In this document: positions 36,203 through 47,124 of the stretch, piece by piece | Numbering within the stretch: the first letter of the stretch is position 1 | How the letters are laid out: each line of letters opens with the position of its first letter | Assembly: GCA_963576785.1 (NCBI GenBank) | Contig: OY756145.1 | Location: forward strand, 124,001 to 188,000 | Direction: 5' to 3' | DNA length: 64,000 bases | Origin: Chlorophyllum brunneum | Lineage: Eukaryota; Basidiomycota; Agaricomycetes; Agaricales; Agaricaceae | Notes under the pieces: model-generated | Seen by the model: the letters and a program-made list of their open reading frames with translations, nothing else | Told to the model about the DNA's origin: nothing | Databases searched by the model: none | Position numbers and translations under genes: made by a program

Positions 36203-39200
36203 TTACGCCCCCGCACTCCCGGGATCCGTCAAACTAACACCTGAAAGCCGTCCACTCAACCCTTGTACATCTCCTCCTCCCGCTCCTCCCCTACCACCCT
36301 GATTATCCTTCCTAGGTAACACCCATGAAGGTGTCGACGCACTCACAGGAGGCGAATGTCCACTAACATACCCACCACCAGCACCACTAGCACCAAGATT
36401 CCCAATACCCAAATTCACATTCGATGCCGAACCGAGCGAAGTCGAAGATGTATTATTAGGTTGAGGCTGGGGATGATGTGGTTGCAAAGCCGCAGGAGCA
36501 CCAGAAGATGTCGCAGAATCGAAGAATAATGATGGTCCAGGAGACTGAATACCGAACACTCCTTGATCAAACCCGGTAGTGGTCTGTTGCGGTTGTTGCT
36601 GCGGCTGCTGTTGCGGTTGCTGCTGAGGTTGAGGTTGAGGTTGAACATCTCCTTGTACTACACCACTCCCTCCCGAATCCGCTCCTTGCGCTCCTTGCGC
36701 TCCCTGACTGGCCACAGGACCACCCGCTCCAGGAACAGGAGCAGCGGCACTCCCATCCGTCAACCCAGGTATACTCACAAAATACACACTACCAGCTAAA
36801 TCTCTACCACCCTGAGCATAATACTGCGCCCAAGCTTGTACATTCGGATCCGAATATGTCGCCGTCGGGTCAAAGACGTATGGCGGACCCGCTTGCGTTG
36901 ACGGTTGTTGTTGCTGTTGCTGTGCGGGTTGTTGCTGTTGCGCCTGAGGTTGCTGTTGGGTAATCTGTTGTTGCTGGGTTGGCTGTGGTTGCGCCTGAGC
37001 AGGTTCAGGCTGTTGTTGCTGCGGCTGGGGTTGAACGAACGAAGACTGAGGCGATAATTGAGCCTGTGAAGAACCGGGTTGTTGGACCTGCTGAGGTTGA
37101 GGCTGCTGCTGAACCGGCTGCAGTTGCGGCTGAGCTTGATACGCCGGTTGAGGACTGGTCTGAGGCTGAGCATACGAACTCTGTCCATACTGCGGTTGCT
37201 GCTGCTGAGGCTGAGGTTGAGGTTGTGGTTGGAACTGTTGCACTTGTGGCTGGGGACTAGTTGGTTGTGGTTGAGCAGCAGCAACGGGATAAGGCGTCGG
37301 TCCTTGAGCGGTATAAGGCGCATTCGCAAGTTGAGAATAACCAGGTTGCTGAGCTGGTTGTTGTTGAGGACCAGGTTGCGACTGGACCTGTGGCTGCTGC
37401 TGTGGCTGAACGTGAGGCTGGGCTTGAGCTTGAGCTCCAGGCTGAGGTTGAGGCTGCTGGGGCTGGGGCTGGGGCTGGAGCGTCGCAGCCTGAGGGTGAA
37501 CCTGAGGTTGAGGTTGAGGCTGCGACTGAGGCTGTATTTGTTGGGCCTGAATCTGGGGATGAGGTCCACTAGGATAACCATACGCTCCTGGGGCGGGCGC
37601 AGCAGCAGAAGGATACCCAACCGCCGGAGCAGGTTGAGGTTCTGGGAACGCCTGTGGTACACCAACAGGTCCATAAGCAGGATACCCAGGTGCACCACTG
37701 ACAGGACTAGCAACATATTCCCTTCCACCACGTCCAGTTCTTGAATCAGGTCGCATCGAAGGTCCGGAAGAAGGCTGATGTGCAAATGTGGGTCGAAAAG
37801 TGGGTTGATCATATATCCCGGTGTGACGCGCGAGTGATTCTTCCATCATACGATCGAAGATTGTGCGTGCGCGGACAAAGGTTTCGTTCATTGATACCAA
37901 GTCGGCTGCGAACAGTGTTAGGTTAGGATATGTAGATCCAAGTTGAGAGAACACATACCCCGTTTCTGACTATACTTATCAATCAACTTGACAATCTTGG
38001 GTCTCAACGCCATACTAGTCCTATATAGTTCCTATATACAATCCCCAGGGTTAACATCACCACAAGCATGACGAACATGGAATACACACCTGAATCTCCT
38101 CATTATCCGCCAAATTATCTTTCGCAGGATCGAAAGCCCTCAACAAATTCAACAGTTTTTCAACGTTCACAGCTTGCGCGAATACCGCTGCTTCTTGTTC
38201 CGCTTCGCGTGCGAGTTCAACTGCCGTCGGTTCCGGCATTGGTTCCTATAACGTATATGAGTATCAAAAGACAAGAGAACTAAAATGAACAGAGTTGTAC
38301 GTACGACATAATTCACAGGGAATATCCCAGTTCGACCTTTCAACTGACCCCTCCACCAATCCTTATACCCCCGATCTACGACTTTGATTATATCACCTTT
38401 TTCAAACGCGAGTTCTCCTGGTTCGGTAGGTTCGAATGTGTGTAATGCTCTGACACGTGTAACGATTGCACCCGCTGCTGGCGTTGTCGGAGTAACAGTG
38501 GCTGCGGATGCGGTAGTAACAGTGGTGCTAGCAGTAGTTGACGGGATAGAATTGGCAGATGCGTTCGATGCGTTAGAGTGGGTATATGCGGTATTTTGTG
38601 GTTGTGAATGGCTTTGAGTTTGCTGTTGTGGTTGCTGTTGCTGAGTAGGTTGACGTTGTGGTGAGGGTGTACGAGCGGGAACGTATCCGCCTTGATACTT
38701 TGGTGCACTATACCCTGCTGCTGCATTACCACTTGCTCCTCCGGCACTACTACCACTTGCACCAGGTCGAGAAGACGATCCGGTGCCAGATGCCCCTCCA
38801 CCACTGGATGAAGCTAAACTGTATTGAGCCCATTGATCTCGTCCTCCACGATCTTGCATGGACATTTCGAGAACGCGTTGAAGTTCTTCCTCTTCCTTCC
38901 GTCGGATCTCATCGTCTACGGTCGGTGGTGGTGGTTCTTGGGGTGTGTCGAATTTATATCCTGGCAAAAAAGTAGTATCAATTGCACATTAGGAAACAGA
39001 TGAGAGCTGTACCTTTGGCTTTCAGATTGTTATAACAGTCTTCCATTACACCTAATGATGTATCGTTCTCGAACTCCGAAGCCCATTCTGCTATAAGCCC
39101 TAGAGCCCGTTTACGAACTTTATCATGCGCCGTCTGAACGAAAAAAAGAAGAGTCAGTCTTATCATCACACACACAGATAGGGGAACGTACACGATCGGT

Positions 39201-39599
39201 AACGAGTTTCTCTAAACCCTGGGTAAAAGCACGGGAAGCAAGCTCCTTGTTCACAGCCCCACCGCAGTTTTTCGAAAGCGAATCTGCGAGGGAAAGAGCG
39301 TAGAGTTGGACATTGGGATTACGGTGAGCAAGACGCTTCAGCAGCGATGCTATCACATTGTGAGCGCTACATAAATGGTTGTTACCGAGTATTAGATATG
39401 AATAGGCAAGCTACGCACCCTTCGTCACTCTCATCGGCGACTTTATCGCAGAGATTCAGGATCAATTCCCAGTTCTCTGTGGTCAGATTCTCGTCTGTCG
39501 TCTTTGCTGTATGTTTGGTCAGATATTGCGCATGTTGTGTGCTGTGTGATACTCACTGACGATGTCATCGTAGGGATTGCTTGCACCTCCGCCAAACAT
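36203..39599 (-). CDS. HSE1: ESCRT-0 subunit Hse1 (STAM homologue)
   Basis: Eight exons (39599-39557, 39506-39419, 39366-39192, 39133-39013, 38960-38305, 38245-38090, 38031-37959, 37905-36203) join in frame to 1004 aa. Domains in order are: a VHS domain at about 10-140 (NWELILNLCDKV, NVIASLLKRLAHRNPNVQLY); a ubiquitin-interacting motif at about 155-178 (EEEELQRVLEMSMQD); an SH3 domain at about 308-361 (ALHTFEPTEPGELAFEKGDI...WWRGQLKGRTGIFPVNYV); a GAT-like coiled region at about 385-460; and a ~500-residue Q/P-rich tail. With Vps27 it sorts ubiquitinated cargo on endosomes. The tail is much longer than in yeast Hse1 (452 aa in total). It starts 133 bp from divergent MMS2. Confidence 0.9.
36500..37640. 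repeat. Q/P-rich low-complexity repeat in the HSE1 tail
   Basis: On the minus strand the sequence is a degenerate array of CAG/CAA and CCG/CCT codons giving repeats such as QPQPQPQ, QQQPQYGQ and QAQAQPH. Codon use varies (CAG, CAA, CCA, CCT, CCC), so the tract is selected or drifting at protein level and is not a pure recently expanded microsatellite. Antisense open frames through it are shadows. Confidence 0.8.
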
Positions 39600-39732
39600 G
39601 GTGTGGATGAGAAATGACTGCGCTGTTGGCCAACTAACAAACTGTGGCTGTGCCCATGCGACAATCAACGTCACGTGCACCTTCACCTCGCCACTGCTGC
39701 TCTTGCCTTTCTTTGTCACAGCATCGTAATCC
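39600..39732. promoter_or_regulatory. Shared bidirectional promoter of HSE1 and MMS2
   Basis: Only 133 bases separate the HSE1 start codon (minus strand) from the MMS2 start codon (plus strand). No TATA box is obvious. Both gene products act in ubiquitin pathways, so co-expression is plausible but not shown. Confidence 0.7.
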
Positions 39733-40309
39733 ATGGCCAAAGGTACGCCTAGAGACATGCTAATCGTGGTCAAGATACTAAACCAGTCACTCCAGTTCCA
39801 CGAAACTTTAAACTGCTCGAAGAACTCGAAAAGGGCGAAAAGGGAATCGGCGATGGCTCGTGCTCGTATGGCCTAGAAGATAGCGACGATATCATGATGT
39901 CCAACTGGAATGGCACCATCATCGGTCCAGGACACGTACGATTTATCTATCCTTCTCATCCCTCACTTTCACAAACCGTTCGTACAGACCGTACATGAAA
40001 ATCGGATCTACAGCCTCAAGATCACTTGTGGCGAACAATACCCCGAGGCTCCACCCGAAGTCCAATTCATCTCTCGCGTAAACCTTCCTTTCGTCAATCA
40101 ATTAAATGGAAAAGTCGATCCTACAAAGTTACAAATACTGGCTTCATGGACGAGGAATCATTCCATCGAAAATGTTCTTGTCGAAATTCGAAGGTGTGCA
40201 TCATGCGGATTTATTTCAAATTGTCTTGAGCACTCATGGTTTTATTAGAGAAATGGCATCGTTTAATAATCGTAAACTTCCTCAACCCCCTGAAGGCTCT
40301 ACGTTCTAA
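39733..40309 (+). CDS. MMS2: Ubiquitin-conjugating enzyme variant Mms2/Uev1
   Basis: Four exons (39733-39742, 39796-39935, 39988-40193, 40249-40309) give 138 aa, the standard UEV length. The first exon codes only MAK plus one base. The UBC fold is clear ([52 protein letters not shown]). The tail [21 protein letters not shown] is the family signature. The catalytic cysteine and HPN motif of active E2s are absent, as expected. Mms2 pairs with Ubc13 to make K63-linked ubiquitin chains, used in error-free DNA damage tolerance through PCNA. The last intron was placed to restore RR|EMAS; without it the protein ends in an unrelated sequence. Confidence 0.92.
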
Positions 40310-40794
40310 TAACCCACCCAATCCATGTACCACTAACCATCTGTAATTCCCAATCCTCATACCAGTAGATGGAGTTTTCCGATGTGAATCATATTCACTG
40401 TTGTGATTTCGACTACCTGTCTGTCCACAGTACAAATCACCAGGGCTCCAGGCTTACACCATCCCTCCCCAAGTCCTTGTCTTTACAGGACCCGACTGCT
40501 TTGAGCCCGCGGAGTTTTTGTCGACGATGTAAAACCTCCTATTCAATATGACTACCCACCACTGAGTATACTTCGATCACGACAAGAAATAGGACCGACT
40601 CTAGGGCCACTCGGATGAACCCTCCTAAGTCGGTATTCCCGTCCCATACCAAAGAGCCGTCCTACGTTTAACGAGATACCATTACCACATCTGCGATACT
40701 TGCGCCACACTAGTAGCCACTAACACAAGCCCAGAGACACGATAGCTAAATTAATCAAATCAACGACGTTCTACCAATCTAATCCATGTGATTC
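40310..40794. other. Spacer between MMS2 and the second F-box gene
   Basis: About 480 bases between two convergent genes. I see no gene, repeat or RNA. Confidence 0.4.
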
Positions 40795-42228
40795 CTATAC
40801 ACCTTCGAAAAACCCACCCCAATACACCATCACCCTAAACCCACTATCATCCCACCGAGCAAAAGTCTCCTCCAAAAACGGACTCGGTTCAAAATGCACA
40901 GCACCCATCGCCTCCAACCTAAACTCTTTCACATGTCTTCCCCTCCCCTCCAACGCCTTCACAAGCAACATATCAGGCTGTCGACCAGAATTATCCCCCA
41001 AATAACAATGCACCAAACTGATATGCTTGAGATACGGATATAGCATCAACGCTTCCAACGACATAACCTTTAAAACATCAAAAACGAACTTTTCATTACA
41101 AAACCCTAATTCCAAACGTTCAATCCTGATATTGCGTTGAGAGAAAAGCAATAGAGTTGTTTCCGATTCAAAAGGAAATCCACGCCGTACTCCATCGATT
41201 ACGAGTGTGTTTATGGTTAATGGCAGCCGATCGATAAATGCCACAAGTTCGTTTTCGTATGACCAACTTTTATCGGAGTCTTCGAAACGTTCGAGGTTTG
41301 GGACGTTGATGTATCTTAAGATATCGTGACACCAAGCTGATGATTCGGAATTGGGTTCGTTTGGTACCATTGGCCATCGGAGACGTTTCAAGTGGTGAAG
41401 GATGACAGGTTTGGTTGGTATACCACGATTATCTTGTCGACGAGTGAGGGGATCGGTAGGTCCGTTACAAAGGAATGTTTCGAGATTTGGGCAACTGAAG
41501 AGGAGCATTACGCAAGTGTCGATAGCCACCTCATTCAAATCTACACAAGTGACCGTCGTCCACTTCAAAGTCCCATTCATCGGAAGATCGCCAAGGGACA
41601 GCACGGTATGAGAAAGCGCGAGATGGTTGACGTTTGTCTTGTTAGGGAAAGACAGAGCATACGACCTCGACGGGGGTGACTTTATCTCAAGCGAAGCGAG
41701 ACAACCCAATTGCGCGATAAACTCGTACCATCGCGTCGGAGGATGATCCAAAGTAAGACTTTGAATCCGATCCTTATTTTCCAACAACAAACCATCAACA
41801 TCCCGACAGACAAGTTCATGATTCCGGCTTATAATCCCCAAGAACAAAATCGTAAGTCGCAGCGGCCGACCACCAGACCTCCAGAGACAAAGTCGCAAAT
41901 ACTCAGCCCTCTTCTCCACAGTTTGCGTCGTAACATGCCCCAATTTGATAAAAGTCCAAAACTCGGGTGTGGATTCTATCACCCGACGCCATCTAGAGCA
42001 TACGGTGGATAAAACCCTATGATACCTGGTCTTGTCGTTCTCTTCACTGGACCAGACGTAAAGGAATATATCCGACAAGATCTCTGGGGGTAGATTTCGT
42101 GTTGCTGATTCGAGTGCGTTCAACTCCTGTAGGAAATCCGCGTCCTGTTCTTCAGGCGGGAGTTCGAGATTTATCTGGGATGAGGGAGTGGCTGTCGGGT
42201 TGTCGGTTTCTTCCTGTAGGGAGGCCAT
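40795..42228 (-). CDS. F-box-like protein, single exon
   Basis: An uninterrupted frame of 477 aa starts at MASLQEE. An in-frame ATG at 42315 would add 29 residues with no support. An N-terminal coiled stretch (DADFLQELNALESA) leads into the basidiomycete F-box-like motif at about 63-105 (LPPEILSDIFLYVW...VLSTVCSRWRRVIESTPEFW). Degenerate leucine-rich repeats follow (LASLEIKSP, LTINTLVIDG, RIERLELGF, LKHISLVHCY). This layout is one of the largest gene families in Agaricomycetes and is presumed to act as SCF adaptors. There is no close relation to the F-box gene at 32474-33677. The lack of introns is common in this family. Confidence 0.8.
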   Translation of the reverse strand: MASLQEETDNPTATPSSQINLELPPEEQDADFLQELNALESATRNLPPEILSDIFLYVWSSEENDKTRYHRVLSTVCSRWRRVIESTPEFWTFIKLGHVTTQTVEKRAEYLRLCLWRSGGRPLRLTILFLGIISRNHELVCRDVDGLLLENKDRIQSLTLDHPPTRWYEFIAQLGCLASLEIKSPPSRSYALSFPNKTNVNHLALSHTVLSLGDLPMNGTLKWTTVTCVDLNEVAIDTCVMLLFSCPNLETFLCNGPTDPLTRRQDNRGIPTKPVILHHLKRLRWPMVPNEPNSESSAWCHDILRYINVPNLERFEDSDKSWSYENELVAFIDRLPLTINTLVIDGVRRGFPFESETTLLLFSQRNIRIERLELGFCNEKFVFDVLKVMSLEALMLYPYLKHISLVHCYLGDNSGRQPDMLLVKALEGRGRHVKEFRLEAMGAVHFEPSPFLEETFARWDDSGFRVMVYWGGFFEGV

Positions 42229-43582
42229 AGTATTGGGGGCGGGGAAGAGAAGGATTCCTTTAGACCCGCGAACCCCAATTGAGGGTTTTATACGCTTGTC
42301 GTGCCACGAGTCCAAGGGTTGTTGTTATCCATGCAACCCGAAAACCCACAGACGCGTTAAATTACGGACCGATGTCCGACTAGACTCATAGTATCGCTTG
42401 GACCTACTCGACCCTTTTTTTATAATCTCTTTCCGTTCTCGAGGTCCAGTCTAGACTATTGTTCTCGTATGGTCTGAGGGCACAATAGACATGTTTCTAA
42501 TAGTATGCGTGGCTTTCAGTGACAGGGTTGAGATCTGAGAAGTGGATACTCCCTAAGTATGGCATGCGACAGCAGCAGCAGATTAAATTTTACGTGTTTT
42601 CTGTTCTTCCGCATGTATCAAGACCACATGTCTTTTGGGTATTAAATTAATACTATCACGGTGACTCAATGAGTCACTCGGCTTATTGACTTGGTATTGT
42701 TATGAGCGTAATTTAAAAAGCCAGTTGGAATATTTAGGAACCAAAGTTCGGCCGGGTTCGAGATTCGAGATTGTGTTCGGCTATGAACAGTTCCCAGATC
42801 TTTCCTCGTTCATGCACGACACAAAATACTCTTTCGATGTAAAACCTCCCCTGTTTCCAGCCAACGCAGCTGTTGTTACTTAACATAACATAACATCAAT
42901 TCAGTCGACAACGCTACAAATAGCTCAGGTGACGCGTGAGATACCTACACCTGGTCGACTACGGACTACAATAACAGCAGGAACGGGCAGACAAAATAAT
43001 GTTACAAGAGTTTACAGGATCTCGATAGTGGTGTTAGAGGAAGGGGTAGGGATAAGATGCGAACAGCAATGAGGGAGAACAATAGTTTTCGGGGTGGAGC
43101 GAGATTGGAAGGGGGAGAATGTTCGGCAAACCGAGCCCCAGATACGCCCAGCCAAGTAAATGGAAGCGAGATGGCATTCCTGTGCCACTCGAGTAATGAC
43201 CCGACGTCGTTGAAGAGGCGAAAAGTGGCGGATCCGGTTGTGATCAAACAGCTCATCAAGAGGCGGGAAAAGTGCAATGTAAAAGAAAGAACGCCCGCAG
43301 GGCCAGGTGGTCGAGTCGACAAACATGGAATGAAGTAGGGCTGTCAAACGAGGGTGGTCAAGGAGATGCATGTTGGCAGACTCGAGGGTGGTGTCGGCGC
43401 GACATAAGAGGGCTTTGAAGGCATCCGCACGCCAGGATGCAAATTGGAGAACACTCGAATGACGTCATCACCATCCCTCCCCAGTTATTTATATATCTTG
43501 GTCGACCTTTCTATCCACCTATCACTTAAGCTCACGTATTTCCGTCCCCACATCATCCTCATCATCACATTATTAACTCAAA
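42229..43582 (-). other. Intergenic region with a doubtful 119-codon frame
   Basis: The only candidate is an open frame at 43371-43012 on the minus strand (MHLLDHPRLTALLHSMF...). In-frame sequence continues upstream without a stop to about 43470 but without a better start. It has no domain I know and no matching splice sites, so I do not call it a gene. A TATA-like TATTTATATA at 43487-43496 belongs to the plus-strand gene starting at 43583. Confidence 0.3.
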
Positions 43583-43990
43583 ATGAAATTCGGCGGCGGA
43601 TTTATCGTGGGTGGGATGATGTTCTGCAAAGATCACGGCAGCGAATTCTGCAACGAATGTTACAGCGATCACAGGCCCATGAACAACATTCTCATCGGCC
43701 TGGACGATGAAATCACGTTGAGATTCATAGGTCTTTGTGGAAGCATCGACGTGAGTCCTACCTATACGAACAACAACAAAAAAAACTAAGTAAAGCCTAA
43801 TAAATTCGGTGTGTGATGGTAGAAACGACCACCCCTGAATGCGTATAGCCTTGGTGCGACATTAGCAGACAGGGAAGCAGAGACATATAAGTGTGATAGA
43901 CATGACGCTGTGGACTGTAGAGAATGTTTCAACTGGCCCCGCTGGATTTCCAAGTCTGCAGACTTTGTAGAACAGAGGCAGGTGCAGTGA
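43583..43990 (+). CDS. Small protein with two C-x2-H-x4-C-x2-C modules
   Basis: Two exons (43583-43750 and 43823-43990, both exactly 168 nt) give 111 aa. Exon 1 carries CKDHGSEFCNEC (residues 15-26) and exon 2 carries CDRHDAVDCRECFNW. Both have identical C-x2-H-x4-C-x2-C spacing, one module per exon. Each module could bind one zinc, or the two could form a cross-braced pair as in MYND or B-box folds. The glycine-rich start MKFGGGFIVGG is not a signal peptide. There is a TATA-like box about 90 nt upstream. I recognise no named family. Function unknown, perhaps protein-protein binding. Confidence 0.65.
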
Positions 43991-44619
43991 ATCATGCAGC
44001 CCATGCGATGTGATCAGCGTCTACAAATCACAAGTACCAGTGTTGACGGTGTTGAAAGAAGACATGTTTGTTCGTAACATACTTGTGTCCTTGGAGTTAA
44101 TTGGTTCACGAAAATATATTCGATTCACAACGTGCGATAGGAGGGTGAGGCAATCATACTAGTGGATTACAACTGGGTGTATAGTCCATCTACCAGGTTA
44201 CAAACGGACAAGAATGTGGACGGCGGAGACATGCACTCCCTTGTTGACTCAGTTTATCTTCATCCACCCTTTTTACAGCCCAGTTTTTGACCGCCGATGC
44301 GGCCATCGTCTCTAAGCTAGTCCGCGCTGGCACCTATATCTGATAATCTCCTAAACCCGGATATCCAGCCGGGGCTGTCCACTCACTCTAGAGGGATGAT
44401 CACGGTTTCGCACTGAAAATGTATGACATGACATCAAGTTAGCCAACTACGCTACAAAAGGGCTCAGGTGACATCAAAAACAGTCGATGACGTATAAAAA
44501 TAAAGTAATAATTCACTGAAGCGTCGTCGCGAGACATAAAGGAGTATTGAAACAAAGACGAAAAACACGACATCGGGATACGTTACAACTTACATGAGAA
44601 GTAAGACAATCCTTGTGTT
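43991..44619. other. Spacer, nothing recognised
   Basis: About 630 bases. The stretch 44430-44470 (CTACGCTACAAAAGGGCTCAGGTGAC) weakly repeats 42905-42935 (CAACGCTACAAATAGCTCAGGTGAC), a small local repeat. No gene is seen. Confidence 0.4.
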
Positions 44620-45189
44620 TCAGTTGTTCAAAGCCTGGCACATAGCTTTAACCTGCTCGACGATCTGGCGAACTCGTGCGCCACCTTCAGGCTCGAGAAT
44701 ATCATAGTTCCATCTTTCCTTCGGTGCTCTGTCGTTTAGACAGATAGGGTCTGCAGGGATCGTAGGCGGGATGACGGAGTTGGTGGCGACGTCGTAATCA
44801 TAAAACGAAATGCGCGTGCCGAATGCGCTTAACGCTGGAAGATGTGGGGTGACGATGCTATTGCGAAGGTCACGGAAGCGATCACGCATCTGGTCGTCCG
44901 CTTGTTTGCGTTTGGACTCGACTAGAAACGACGCAATCGACTTCACTTCGATGAACAACACGGGGCGCTTATTGAATTCGACCGTAAACATCGCGACGGC
45001 ATCGACTGCCTCGCGCGAAGTGAAGAAAACGTCATATTGAGGTGTGATTTCATAGGGCCCACCGACACCGAAGAGATGGTATAGGAGCCTGGTGTAGGGT
45101 CCGTAGAAGGCGCTTTCATCGTTGGCGAACCGAGGTTGGTTGGCGGATAGAAAAGAGTTTATCAAGAATTCGGGCCATGGAGACGCCAT
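44620..45189 (-). CDS. Putative PD-(D/E)XK-like nuclease-fold protein
   Basis: A single exon of 189 aa. The central part has DAVAMFTVEFNKRPVLFIEVKS (about 60-82), matching the D...ExK core of restriction-like nuclease folds. It then has QMRDRFRDLR, a beta-rich FGTRISFYDYD and a closing WNYDILEPEGG segment. I have seen this order in agaricomycete proteins that are usually unannotated. Such proteins are often mobile-element or conflict related, but no partner lies next to it here. It could instead be inactive. The TATA or CT signals are unclear. Confidence 0.6.
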   Translation of the reverse strand: MASPWPEFLINSFLSANQPRFANDESAFYGPYTRLLYHLFGVGGPYEITPQYDVFFTSREAVDAVAMFTVEFNKRPVLFIEVKSIASFLVESKRKQADDQMRDRFRDLRNSIVTPHLPALSAFGTRISFYDYDVATNSVIPPTIPADPICLNDRAPKERWNYDILEPEGGARVRQIVEQVKAMCQALNN

Positions 45190-47124
45190 TGTTCCGAGTC
45201 AAGGACCGTGATGTGGCTTTTTCAGAGTCAAATGTCAGGTGACCTCCAAACCATCTAGGTCGAAGGGAAGACAAAGTGGTTGTTATTCGGACCATTGGGC
45301 GCTGTGGACTCTATCATCGATCGCGCTTTTGGTTGGGCAGTCTGGAGTTGGGCAATTGATAGTTGGGCATTTGGTTGAGGAGCACGAAGCTGAGTAAGAG
45401 TAAGTGGGACTATGTTACTCTGAGCACTTCCACATGTGGCGATCATCTATGATGCAATTGTTCCGCACACCCGCCGGCTTGAACGGGAAGAAGTCAATGT
45501 CGTGTGTGTTTACTCAACACGATCTCCCAACATCGAAATCCGTAATTGTCAAGTTACTTGAATGGTTCCATGTCAGAGAGACGGATGGCGTGATGCCATA
45601 TGGAATCTTCTCCTTCCAAGGCTCGTCAAAGAGCTGGGTGTTGGCCACATGTGACGAAAAGAGCAGCGGCCGCCCCCCAGTAAGAATGATCGAGTAATAC
45701 TATTTTTAGTCTCTATCATGCCAGAGCAGGGCGCCGTTTCTGTAGCAGAGCAATGAGAAGACGGTATACCTCAACATTGATGTACGCGATCTTCGGGGGA
45801 TTGGAATGAGGGTAAGGCTTCAGTCGTCATCGGTGACAGCCCTGGCGCTTCACAGGGCATCTCACGGAGTAGAGTAGTAGAGTATTCAGTCGGAACCTGC
45901 TTTTCCCCCCCTGGCAATGGCAAGCTTGACTCAGCCCACCCCATCACTTACCCCAAGTATATTGACTGGGAGCTCCATGACCGTCGGCTACGTGTGTGCG
46001 ACTTTAACCATTGTCATCCACGACTACAAAGCATCAAAGGACGACTACGGGTTGGTCACGTAACCTCTAGTTTAGCCAGTAATTGTGCCGGAAGTAGACT
46101 TGTCTTCGGGTAGTTCATCTGGAATTGAGGTGATTAGCGAGCTTTCCGGTTAGCTGATTATATATGTAGGCCAATAAACCGAGGCCTCGAAGCAGCTGCT
46201 AAGAATAGATCCGTGGTCCTCCGAATGGAATCAACAATGCCGGTCTCTGCCGATTATAAGCATTTCCGTTCTCAACCGATTGCACATGCTCGACCAAAAT
46301 CGCTCTCTCTGGAAAACTCGAAGTTCATAGATCTTCAGTATGCCTTGGCTGCGTATCTATAACATCTTAATCGTCTCGGTTCATAAGAGGCCCTTCAAGA
46401 TACTGACGGAGGGCCTAATCAGGCTGTATCTATGATGCTCACGGCAAGCAGCTCAGCACCGAGTTCCCAGACAAAAGGACCCCGGACTACGCGAATATTA
46501 ATAACCGTGAGGAATACAGAATATGAGTTTGATCAGAATCTTGTTGTCCAATCCTGAGAATCTGGTCAACTTCGTATTCGACATCGATCAGTAAGACCGG
46601 AGGTTGTAGCAAGTGCATAAACATTAAGGGGCTTTAAATCGTCCCTGTCGTGCGGCGTCATGAAGCTCAAAACCGTACTTGACGTCATACCATCCGCTTT
46701 ATTGCAGCGGACCCGTCAGTACCGGCTATCTAATTGAACACAAGCTGTTGAAATGTTGTATATCTACACTCTCATGCAAGTTTCGCAACAATAGGTTCTA
46801 GGAGCAGAACCACCAAAATCATGACAGGTCAACAAACTTTTCACAGAGACCCGGGAGAGACATCAATCAAGAATATGAGTAAATTGGGATGTATTCACTG
46901 AAGGGGTATTCCGGGGTACTCTTACACAACATTCACCTCGTTCCTTCGGTTGTTCGGACGCATTATTCCCGCGATATCGTCCCGTTCATATAAAAGGCTG
47001 ACAAGTCCAGACCAAGATTATCCCGCGAGCCCTTTCTCACCTAAGCTCCACGTTTCCTACTCACTCGACATCGTGTGCACCTCCCACCCCTAGTGGTGCC
47101 CTGTGAAAGTTAGTATTCGACGAA
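45190..47124. promoter_or_regulatory. Gene-poor region ending in the promoter of the MARVEL-like gene
   Basis: About 1.9 kb. A 97-codon plus-strand frame at 45404-45697 has no motif or splice support and is not called. The right end has a TATAAAAG box at 46989-46996, about 130 nt before the start codon at 47125. Otherwise I see nothing. Confidence 0.45.

Noticed and set aside
36415..37926. Long open frames antisense to or out of frame with the Q/P-rich part of HSE1
   Set aside because: They arise from the repetitive CAG/CAA and CCN codons and give unnatural L/R- or V/E-rich products. The HSE1 frame has all domains.
43012..43371. A 119-codon frame on the minus strand
   Set aside because: No domain, no splice support, no good start; it overlaps another open frame of similar length.
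45404..45697. A 97-codon plus-strand frame
   Set aside because: No motif, no paralogue in the window and no promoter features; likely chance.
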